A stretch of DNA of 64,000 bases from NCBI GenBank assembly GCA_963576785.1, contig OY756146.1, positions 2,108,001-2,172,000 on the forward strand, read 5' to 3'. Origin of the DNA: Chlorophyllum brunneum. Lineage: Eukaryota > Basidiomycota > Agaricomycetes > Agaricales > Agaricaceae. The position numbers were made by a program, and so were the translations under genes. Of this stretch, positions 25,148 through 35,900 are shown in pieces; the first letter of the stretch is position 1; every line of letters starts with the position of its first letter. Under the pieces are notes generated by a model. It saw only the letters and a program-made list of their open reading frames with translations, was not told the DNA's origin and did no database searches.

Positions 25148-25224
25148 CATGGTTTTGTCACCAGCGCGTGCTGTCACGAGCTCTTGACTGTCCTACGCAA
25201 CTACTGTAATGATCTATATCACAT

Positions 25225-26470
25225 ACCAGAGACGACCGGATATATACCTGGCCATCTTCACTTGTACAAACAATTCTATGCTTTGTTTGTGGCATGCCAC
25301 CAAGCTCTCCAAAAAATGTCAGTCCCTGTAACCTGCTTCGCCCCGCACTATTGTGGACTGGTTGTGGATTGCATTGTCCTCTGCGGGGAGCTGAAATTTC
25401 CTAAGCCTGTCTACCATACATTACAGGCAGAGTTCCGGTTGGGTATTGGATTGTCTGCGAGCGCTGCAATCTGTCACATACTGACGTGATCAGCGGCCAT
25501 CAGTTCAGTACAGTGGTGATTATTTCAGTCCAGCGACCTTTATCTCTGCGAGCATTGGTTCAGTTCTATAATCTTCAGTCCAGCATTATCTTTAGTCCAG
25601 CATTATGTCACGTAGCTGACTGATCACTCTCAGCTCTTAACAAGTATGGCGGATCAATGATCCCGATCAATCAACAGGCTATACAGATAAATTAACTCTC
25701 ATGCTCAAGTACGCATCAGCAAATCCCCAATAATGGCATCCCCACTGCCAGATCTGACAGTTATAGCTGCAGCCGAGACCGAAGCATCACTATGACTGCT
25801 ATCGTCAACAACTGGAAGGTCGATGCAGAGGAGTCGAGGTGCCGATGGGCAGCACATGTTGTCCTGGAGTGCAGGGCCATTTCGGAGGTTTGAGGTATTG
25901 GGAGAGGGAAGATGTATACGCAGTTGGAATGAGCAGTAAAGTTAACAAGGCTCACAAGAAACCTCGACTGCATTCTCAAAAGTAGCACTATTCATCGTGA
26001 CTTCTTCGCACTTCAGTTCCAGGGGTGATTGTCAGAATTTCAGAGTGCACTAGACATTGAACCAGTGTGTTCAACTTGATCATGTAGGGAGGTAAAATAT
26101 ACCTCAGGGTGGCACTTAAGAGGTGGTGAGGAAGATAGCTTTCTTGAGAGAAGAGGGGGCAGAGGCGAGGTCTTATGTTTTATTGGAACTACTGAGCATT
26201 TGCCAGCTTTGTGACATGCAACCTGAGATACAACCTATAAATGAACATTGGATTCTTTGAGACATGATGGATACTTCACAATGGTGTTACAATTCATCCA
26301 AGGAATATGCAACTAGGGTTTGGAAAACTCAACCACAAAATGGAAATGAACCATGACAGCCAAATAAACCGTGCTTAGATAGATTTCTATCTGGAGATGA
26401 CAGGTTCAATCGGAAACTCTTTTTTTACACAGTGTTGATCATGATGGGTATTTGACAGTTCTTCGACCAT
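25225..26470 (-). repeat. Segmental duplicate copy B
   Basis: Diverged copy of the unit that recurs at about 26.85-28.32 kb. Shared landmarks on the plus strand: a CTTCA(C/G)TTGTA block, CATACTGACRTGATCAGCG, GGTGATTATTTCA, ATCAATGATCCCGAT, TAATGGCATCCC, GTGATTGTCAG, GGTGGCACTTAAGAGGTGGT (GATGGCACTT in copy C), and GTTGATCATGATG. The first ~280 bp also resemble positions 29257-29625, the 5' half of the intact gene at 28512-29713. Reading frames are broken, so this is a relic. Confidence 0.6.
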
Positions 26471-26847
26471 AACCCCAGAGCGTCTTCCCCTTCCACTTTT
26501 GTAGCATATGAGATTGGGGTCCACAGTTCAAGATCTCGAGATCCTGAGCCATCACAAACCGTGCTACTTCCCTGCTATGACTTTGTACATCACTTCAGGA
26601 CTCTTATTATTAGAACCGATATGCTAAGCAGGTCAAAGTGGCTCATATCAGGGAAGTGTAGCACTCAGGGGGGCGCGTTCCTGGTAATCCGCTGCCTGCC
26701 TATTATTTATTAGTAGTATTAAATTATTATTACAGGACTGCCAGTGTCGATATATGCATTCCTACAATACTAATATAATCCTAACAATACATAAATCCTT
26801 CGTTATATAGCTCAGGAAAGGCCGAAACCCAGATCAAATCAAATATA

Positions 26848-28320
26848 GAGACGATCAGATACATATCTGGCTACCTTCAGTTGTATGAACAGTTCCGTGC
26901 TTTTTTCGTGGTGTGCCGCCTGACTGTCCGGAGGGTGTAGGCTCTTGTAACGCACATGAATTACAGGCATGGTTCCGTATATCAACCGCGCGTTGGGTAA
27001 GGCGGGGTATTGGAATGTATGCGAGCACTGAAATCAGTCGCATACTGACATGATCAGCGATCAGGGGTCTAACGGTGATTATTTCAATCTAGTGACCTTC
27101 AGTTCTGGTCGATTCGGTTCTTTCAAGAGGTGTTGGATCGGTCGATCTTGGACGTGTGACCAGGCCACACGAGTTGCTTCGCCGAATTGCCGAAATTCCC
27201 TTATTTCCCCAATGTCCGTGATCGACAGATCTGACACCTCTTGGGTTCTTTGATCTTTGGTGCAGCACTATGTCAGGTAGGCAATGATAACCCGTGGTAC
27301 CAGATCAATGATCCCGATAAATTTACATACTGTACAGATAAATCGACTAAGTTGAGCTCAGTTTCATCTTCAAGTACTCATTAGGAAGTCCCCGTTAATG
27401 GCATCCCCGCTGCCAGATCTGACAGCTATAGCTGCAATCGGGATCAAAGCAGTACCATGACTGCTATCATCAACAGCTGGAAGGTCGACGCAAGGGAGTC
27501 GAGGTGCCGATGGGTAGCACTTGGTGTCCTGGAGTGCAGGGCCATTCTGGAGGTCCGAGGTACCTGCTATCGGGGGAGGGAAGGTGTATATGCAGTGGGA
27601 GTGTACAATAAACTTGACGAGACTCACAGGAAACCTTGACTGCATTCTCAATGACAACGGTATTCATCATGAACTCTTCGCACTTTAGCTTAGGGGTGAT
27701 TGTCAGTACTTCAGGATGCACTAGGGGTTGAACCAACGAGTTCAGCTTGATCATGCAGGGAGCTAAAATATGTACCTCAGGATGGCACTTAAGAGGTGGT
27801 GAGGAGGATAGCTTACTGAAGGTAAGAGCAGCAGAATCATTGGTACTTATGTTTTCTTGGACTTGCTTCGATCGTCATCACCCTAAACTTGTCGAGAGCA
27901 CGAAGTTGTTTTTGGACATGTTTGTACATGTGTGTAGATGACGGATACCTCACAATGAGTCAATGACGCATCAGTACACCAAGTAACCCTGACACATATT
28001 CTAAACTTTAGTTCCCGATGTTACAAACATAGAGTGGATGTTTTCCTCTAGGAAATCTGGAAAAATCTGCACCTGGACTCGATTTCCGTAGTCCGACTTT
28101 TCCCAGATTTTGAATATGTTAATGACATCGACCTCAATTTCAGAGCGATTTCGGGGATGTCTTGACCGTTTTGGACAGCTCCTAGACAGCGAAACATCAA
28201 ACCGTGACAGCGGAGCGAACCGTTATCCGAAATATATTTCAATCTAATATACACCAATCGGGAGAGAGATGTATCTATCCATCACAGTCATGACTCAGCG
28301 CTCAGTTGATCATGATGAGT
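26848..28320 (-). repeat. Segmental duplicate copy C
   Basis: Partner of copy B, offset by about 1.63-1.87 kb because of small insertions and deletions. The first ~220 bp resemble the 5' half of the gene at 28512-29713; the block at 27.4-27.85 kb also matches copy A near 19.1 kb in inverted orientation. No intact frame. It ends about 190 bp before the stop codon of the intact gene, so copies B, C and the gene form a tandem series. Confidence 0.6.
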
Positions 28321-28511
28321 TGTTGACAAAATTAACCTCAAGGCCCAATCAGATTCTGGTTTCCTAATTTTGTGGAGCAAAGATCATATCTACCGGGATG
28401 CCCGATGCAGTGTGTCCAGTGCCTTCGATCTGTCTGCGGTACATCGCCCAATCCAGCCAAATCCCAATGAAGTTTTCTGCAATCATAATAATAATAAAAT
28501 GCTCCTAAACT

Positions 28512-29713
28512 CTATCTAGTAGTGCTGCGTTGTAGAGCATCCCTCTTGCCACGCCGCTTGTACCAATATGAATACGCCGCAACTCCGATCTGTAAGGCTT
28601 TCCAGTGTCCACAACACAGCTTCAAACACGGATAAATCTCCTCAATCGTAGCTACAAAGTCACATTTGAAAACATGTTCGTTTCTCTTGAAAGTCGTTGC
28701 AACATAACTTCCAGGTCGTCTCTCGAGTTCGGACCAAATCCTCCGCGCAATACCACGAATGCCCTTGATCAGATGTTTCAGGTGCTTGCCGTTTCTGTCA
28801 GTCACGAATGAGCCGTTTGGATAGCCCTTGCCGAACCAGTCGGATTTTTTCCAGAATACTTGAACAGGGAGGTCGGATGGACGGTCTGCTGGAGTTGTAG
28901 ACCATGGGCCAATATAGTTGATCAGTTGGAATCCCTCTAGTTGGGTGACAGGGCCGTATGCGCCATCTGGTGGCATTACAGAAACCTGGGGATTTAAAGA
29001 AATCTGGGGCGGTACGGCGGGGATGGGGACTTGAGGTGCGTCGCTTGGGCTTGGACCCCGCTCTCGTCCATGCACCATCGAAGCGGCGGGTGGACAGGTG
29101 TTCAATCCTGGCGCTTCGATGTCCCTCAGGCTATTCAAATTGGGTTCAATGCGACATTCTCCGCAGGCGTGTTCCTTTTGTTGGAGGTAGATCTGCATAT
29201 ATGCGTCTCTAAAAGCCCAAGAAATGATACAGTTCATATTAGACCACTTATTAGACAAAATCAGACACATACCTGTTCGCCTTCAGTTGCGCCTTCAGTT
29301 CTGCATTCTGTCGATGATACGTCGCCACAGCCGCGCGCATTTCTGTGAGTTCTTGCCAGACATATCGGTAAGCTGCGTTCCCAGTACCCATGAGGGAACC
29401 GTGAGAGGCTTGTCCGATAGCCTGGGCTAGAACGGCGGGATGGGCCTGCACCTCTTATGAGTTACACCGTCAGTCGGAAGGAGCTGAGACGTACTGGGGG
29501 TTCCTGTCTATACATCACAGGTATGTTTCCATAAAAACGACCATCAGTGGAATAAGGGGAGGCGTTGGAGTGTATGCGAGCGCTGCGGTCGATTGCGTAC
29601 TGGCGTGGTCGGCGATCGTCGCTCGAGCCCAACGATGTAGAGAAGGGCGAGCGGTTCACATTACTGTGAGGCAGGGCACGGATCTCAATTTCTTCAGCTT
29701 TGACACCGGGCAT
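28512..29713 (-). CDS. Hypothetical protein with coiled coil and basic C-terminal domain
   Basis: Three exons: MPGVKAEEIEIRALPHS from 29713 to the intron at about 29.49 kb, a coiled-coil exon (VWQELTEMRAAVATYHRQNA then ELKAQLKANR), and, after an intron near 29.22-29.27 kb, a long last exon. The joins are in frame with clean GT-AG signals. The C-terminal domain has PVTQLEGFQLINYIGPWS, VFWKKSDWFGKGYPNGSF and IKGIRGIARRIWSELERRPG, and ends basic. I do not recognise the family; the Trp-rich SDWF/IGPWS block and Lys/Arg-rich end could bind nucleic acid or protein, but nothing proves it. It is flanked on its downstream side by two decayed copies of its own 5' half, so it may be the surviving member of a local family. 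Confidence 0.62.
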
Positions 29714-31347
29714 TAATGGGTTATCGAAGCGGGGGGAAGGTCGATGGATTGGTTCTGGGGCCTTTATACCCGGGTTTAAATCAGACCTTGCAGCATCTTT
29801 GGTATCACGTCATAGCATGTCAATCATCCTTGCTCTTCGAGATCCCCATATTGGAAATTTGGTGGCCGTGAAAAATTCTGCCTAGTCCCTACCCAGAGCC
29901 TGGAGCAAGTCGTACCCTTGATTTGGCTTGAATAGCCTGGATTTCAGGGCTTGAAATACTGGTAGTTTTCGCGGAGTTGTTTCCGGATCAAACGCGTTCC
30001 GTCACGAACCCGTGCCGCGGAACCCGGACGTCACACTCTCAGCACGAGTCCCAACTCTCGTCTTGGGTCGTTCTAAATCTCCAGAAATTGATGCATAATC
30101 TTCTGTGTGCTTGATTGGGTCCAACACCACCAATATCGTATTCTGACTCGACGTCAACGTTCAAACAAAGAATGTCGCTCCTACCTCACGTCTTCTCATG
30201 GAAATCTTGTTCTTCCCTAAACATCATTTGGATTGTGGGTGCTATCACAAATCACGTACATGTCCTAGGCCCTGCTACTCCCACTTTCATCGCATTGTCG
30301 AAGCTCTCAGTCGAGACTCGTCTGGAGGTGGCCACTTTACCCGAAAGTTCCAGCCACATCGCGCCGCTACCATGATTATTTACGGTGAGATTTGACAGGC
30401 CTTTATGGATTCCAACGTTGGCGGGAACATAAACGCGTGTCTTAGTGTTCTTTCCGAGAGACCTCTCTGGACAGCAGTGTGGTCGCGGAACTGGCTGTAC
30501 CCTCCGTGGCACTGCCCTTGTCTGAAGCCCCTGGAATTCGGCACCTTGCCACTTTCAAGCAATGCTTCTCCGACGTAAGTGTTCTGTCGACAATTCGGCT
30601 ATTGATTAATTTAGGATACAAGTTCTCAACGGAATGTTGTCGCAAGCTTACGACAGCCATTTCAATGCATCCTTAGGCAAGGGCTGTACACTTTGGCGTA
30701 AATATGTGCTTTATCGATTACCTCTTGGGTCCAGACCCATCTGAAGACGGATCAGTCACGAACCGATAGTATCCTGATCGAGCAAAGTGAGAAACCACAA
30801 GCGCCGTTGGTAGAGTGAAACGGACAGGACTCCCTGGATTATCTCCGTCTGTTCCCATAGACCCAGCGATCCACTCGTCGCCACATTCCGCGCATTATTT
30901 GTAATCTATAGCCACAGTCCCACGTCCACGTCACTTGGTATACATTGTCTCTTTCCCATCCGTCACGTTCAAGCATCCGCTTGTGAAGACGAGCGTCAAG
31001 ATTCGTGTAGCGCCTTCCTTTTTCTCTCATGTACCGTGAACAAGGACACCTTGACTGGTCCGGTAGCCTCACAGCGGGGTTCAGAACTCTGCAGGAGCTA
31101 AAACACGATCTCTTACACCTTACACTTCTCTCCTTCGGTCGTGTCTCGCATCCTTCATGTCCGTATTTATCATCGCTGGATCCCTAACCCGATTCCTTGC
31201 TTAATCCTACAAAGTTACAGCTCAATCGAGCTACCTAGCAACGGCGGTGCAATCGTCAAACACAGAGTACACAAGATGACCATCAACATACCATACACTA
31301 TCCACTCTCCCACCAAAAGGGACGACACCATAACCGTAGACAATAGA
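29714..31347. other. Intergenic, no supported gene
   Basis: 1.6 kb between two minus-strand genes. A 77-codon minus frame at 30839-31072 and several plus-strand frames near 30.1-30.7 kb show no recognisable motif, splice partner or repeat similarity. Confidence 0.45.
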
Positions 31348-32910
31348 TCAGTCATCCTGTAAACTATTCACCTTTTCGAGAATTTCTCGAACCTTCGCAA
31401 AGTCAATCTCGATATTCAGGTGCTTCCTCATCTCGTTCCGAATGATTTGGTGCTCTTCTAGCACATAATTTTGAAAATCATCATCTTCGTGCCTCCCGAG
31501 ACCCCATGATTCAAGTTCCTCCACAATCTGGTCAGCCGTTGGGCGGTCCTCTGGATTGCGTACCCAACAACGATTCATCAGATCCCACATGTCGTCATCA
31601 ATCTGGTCCAGCCCCGAGGTACTATCAGTATCACCCTCAGGACGGATTGGTAATCCGCCTTCAATGATTGCACGAAGGACATTGATTGCGCGAGATATGG
31701 GTCCTGTCGAGTCATCACCTGGTTATGTTGTAAACTCCTTTGGTTTCGAGAGAGCAAATGTAGATGGTACCTCATAGCAGACACAGCCAAATCTCCGTAT
31801 GCCAGTGGCCTGAGTCTTTCGATACTCATCACCAAGCGACTCGGGTGCTTCCCAGCTGGGGTCTAAACCTGCAGTCACAAGTAAGGATACTATGGTCGCA
31901 TGTGTCTGAGGGCCTATCCATGCTCCAGAGAAGTATGCAATGCAAGCTCGCCCAACATCATTCACAACAACAGAAAACTGCATATGCAAAATTTAGGAGA
32001 GTGCCAGTCAGAGAAGAATGAACCCACACTTGTAAGATTGCTGTGTACAATGTTCTTACTATGCAGGTATTCGAGGCCCTTGGCAATATCATAGATCTAC
32101 AATAATATCAATTCCCGTCCTATAAGGAAAAGAGACACATACAAAAGGTTTACGTGGCTGAAGAGGATTATTTTCTAGAAACTCCTTGATATTACCATTC
32201 GTTATCCACGGAGACACAAGACAGAGGTGTTTGGGATCCCCATCTGGAAAATGTACACCATAAAAGGGTCTTATGTTTGGATGGTAAAGCTGTGACCATA
32301 AAGCAGCTGTATGAGAAAGTACCTATTCCGGAGCCGGTTCGAAAAAAGTTATGAAAAACAACAGAATGAACGCACCTCGGCACTAGAGCCCAGCTCTGGC
32401 TGCTCATGTGTCCAGACAACTTGCAACTCCAGCAGTTGTCCACCATAGTAACCTCTCCGGACGCCACTTCCAAATTCAGTATTCTCCCAGTCGACAGCTA
32501 TGTCTTTCAACATGTACGACTGTGGATAAAGGCCAGAGTATACAGAGAGCCAACCTAACACACGGTTCTGCCAGTCTCGAAGGTTAAGAGCTTGTAAGTC
32601 TGGATGAGAAGTCGCCTGAGCAAGAAAAATCAACAAAAGCCAAAACGAGACTGTTCTTGCGCTCACCAAATCCACGAAATCCAATATCAATTGAGCGTGA
32701 CCACCATTGAGTTGTTCCAGGGCCATCCTCTTGTGTTGAGTGCCCAACACAGATGCGAGCAGACAAACCAAGTCATCACCGATCATGAGGGGATCACGGA
32801 CACCTAGAACAAAAACATCAATAGTACAAACATGAAAATGGGCCAGTACCCTCGTACCATGATTAGGGATCACCTCAACTCCATTGGTCTTGATACGTGT
32901 CATTAAGCAT
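31348..32910 (-). other. Kinase module C (pseudokinase, all three motifs lost)
   Basis: The pre-kinase helix LLASVLGTQHKRMALEQLNG aligns with modules A and B. Beta-3 reads LLELQVVWT (Gln for Lys), the catalytic loop reads IVHSNLT (Asn for Asp) and the DFG site reads CIAYFSGA. The fold is kept (HPNIRPFYGV, CLVSPWI, GLEYLHSKN, FGCVCYEV, MNRCWVRNPEDRPTADQI). The module ends VREILEKVNSLQDD. Confidence 0.78.
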
Positions 32911-35900
32911 CTTTAAAGCTCCAAAACTAACGAACAACTCGCCTTGTGCAGTATGTACTGGACACGAAGCGACTTCTCGACCGTCATCACCGGGTTAGTT
33001 CTTGGCGCCTTCTCGAGCACTTCGTCTCTGTGTGCGAGGTAGCCCCGGACTTCCTCTTGGCGTTCTCTGAGACCCCTGGTTTCGAGTCCCTGCGAAATTT
33101 CCTGCGCAGTAGGTCGCTCCTTGGGTTCGTCTGCCAAGCACGACTTGATCAATTCCTGCATTTCACCGTCGATCTCGCTCATCTCCAACGTGGAGCCGCC
33201 TAGACAGGTTGGCTGTACGGGAAACTCTTTCGAGGTCACGATCTTTTCACGGTTAGAATAGAGAAGTCAGAACGAAAGCGCAGGCTATACCTCGTAGCAT
33301 ATGCATCCGAAAGCCCATATATCACCTGGTTTACTATGCTGGAGCTCGCCACTAGAAAGCTCCGGGGCCGACCAACTTGGGTGTGCAGTAGGAGTAGGAC
33401 TAGCGTTGATATCGCCAGAGGCAGTCCGCACGGTTAACATGCCAAGGTCGGTGATGCAAGCTCTCCCAAAGTAGTCCACAAGCACATTTGACTGTCAACA
33501 GGCTTAGGATGAACACTACAGGGGTAGGGAGTCGTACGATACCATTTTCAGCCGACCATGAATGATTTCCTGGTCGTGGAGATACTCAACGCCGCTGACG
33601 ATGTCATATATCTGGGCGATTCCGTTATTGAGGTCCAGATCGTAATAAACACGCTTACAAAGTATTCACAGGGCATGGATGGGTTTCTCTCCAAATATTC
33701 GCTAAGCGTATTAGCCTCCCTCCAGGGTGTCACAACGCAAAACCGCCTGGGGCTTTTATCCAGGTAGTGGACACCATACAAAGGCATGATGTTCGGGTGA
33801 CTGAGTCGTGCCCATTGGAGAGCCTCTCTCACGAAGATCTAGCCACGGTCACAGCATCAGAAGAGAACTAGAGACAGTCAGAAAACAGACCTGAGGCACG
33901 CAGTCCACGTTTGCTCCCTTGAATACCTTCACGCACGACTGTTGCGCACCATAATGGCCTCGGTAAATATCATGGAATTCTCCTGCATGCGGCTCGGGAT
34001 CCAACACGACTTCACTGATTACGAGTCGCTGCGGATACAATCCCAGGGCTTCGCAGAGTCGGCACAAAGTGGTAGTGGCACGTGTCGCAAGATCCGACTG
34101 AGAGGAGGGAGATAAGAACGATCGTGCGTTGACGAATGGAAGGAAGTCCACCAGCAATTGTGCTGCATCACCTTTCAGTTCTTGCAGGGCCCGGTTCTTC
34201 TGTGGGTCATTCAACACAGATGTCAGAATTTCGGAGAGACGGCGATTGGTTGACAAGATGTCACGAGCGTCCGGGACTGAGAAACGATGAGTCTTACTAG
34301 TGGGTCTGAAAGAAACTCAATTGATTGTACCGTGATTGAAAGTGCTTTCGGCGGTATGGATCTGGGGCTCATGAGCGGTCAATGGACAATAGGTTGGGAG
34401 GGTACCTACTTCATCAAAAATTGCCTGGACCTCGTTCTGATCGACCTTGGCTGTACCCGTGCCCACGATAGTCGCAGGTATTGTGGTATATTCCATTTCA
34501 TCGTCCCGCTGACCGACTCCTTGGCGCTCAAGTTCCTCCAATATTTGTTGACACATTGGGCGTGCTTCTGGGTCCTGCGACCAGCACCGGTCCATCAGTT
34601 CCCAGGTTTCTTCGTCAATCCTGTCTCTGGGGTCCGCTTGGGGTTCCTTGTCTCGCCGTGCAGGAAAGTCACCTTTGCCTATGGCCAGTAAAATCCTGAA
34701 GCTGGCGTGAAGACCTTTCATCGAGTGAAAGGGAAGCCGCCTGGATGAGATCTGACGCGGGTGTATAAGCAACACTCACTCGAAGAAGTGCACGCGCACC
34801 TCATAACAAACACATCCGAAGGCCCATACATCACTAGCTCGGGTAGGGAGAGTATTATCTTGCACAAGCTCGGGAGAGGCCCAACGGCCTGAATAGCTAG
34901 CGGCGCTACCTGTCACGTTCGTGAAGCCTATGGTCCTATCTACACGAATAATAGATGATCCAAAATCAGCAATGCACGCTCGTCCGAATTGATCCACGAG
35001 GATGTTCATCTAGCAGGCAATGCAACTCATGAGCCGAGGCAGATCTACACATGGACACGTTGGACCGACCGCTTTGAGATCCCCATGGATGATGTTCTCA
35101 TTGTGGAGGTATTCAAGGCCCAATGCAACATCACGGACCTGAAAGTCGTTGTCCTGTATTAGCGAAGAAAACAAGTGATGAATGGTGGGTCCACCAATAG
35201 TTTCCGATGGGCATCGGGGTTCCCCTTAAGATAGGCTTCAACGTTGCCGTTGTCCATCCAGGGCGAGACGAGGCATATCTTTTCCTTTGCCTCGTTGAGA
35301 TAGAAGATTCCGTAGAAAGGAACTATGTTGGGGTGACGGAGCTGGCCCCACACAATTGCCTCCTTCGCGTAGAGCTTTGGGAATCACGAGTGAGTTAGTA
35401 CGTGTAGTAGCGGGTAAATGTAGGCCAGGACGAACTTTGAGTGCTTCCGCTAACTCTGAACGAGTCAACCGCACGAGTTTCAAGCAGAGGACCAGGGAGC
35501 CTTGTTTTCCCCCGAATGAATGTCACCAAACATCCCACCTTCTTCACGGGATCTAAAATCGGTGATGCCCTTCAACACATACCAGCTGGGGTAGAGCATC
35601 GAAGACCCGCAGAGCTTTCGGAGAGCCAGGAGTGTGTGTTTGCGAAGCCAGGGCATTGAATCATTTGGGGGCTCTGACAACAACTATGAGGTTGAATCCC
35701 GTGAGTAGGTATGCACAAAGGCATCAGGACCGATTAGCGCCGACCTTGTACATGAAATTGATGACGGATTGAGCACGATCGTCTTTCAGATTCTCCAGAG
35801 CCTTTCGTTTCTCGGGGGTACTGAGGATGCTTGCGAGTGTGAACAGCGCGATGACTGAAGCCTGCAGAAACAGTGCGCGTTGAGTAATATGAACTATTGG

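Noticed and set aside
25145..25489. 114-codon plus-strand frame after CND1
   Set aside because: It lies across repeat copy B on the opposite strand to the related gene, and the equivalent frame is broken in copy C.
30839..31072. Minus-strand 77-codon frame with many Arg/Trp residues
   Set aside because: No recognised motif, no splice partner and no promoter evidence; composition alone is not enough.
32913..34317. Kinase modules as three separate genes ending at 32913 and 34317
   Set aside because: Possible, but module B lacks an ATG between module A's stop and its first codons, and both stops fall inside in-frame introns with good splice sites, so a fused gene explains the sequence better.
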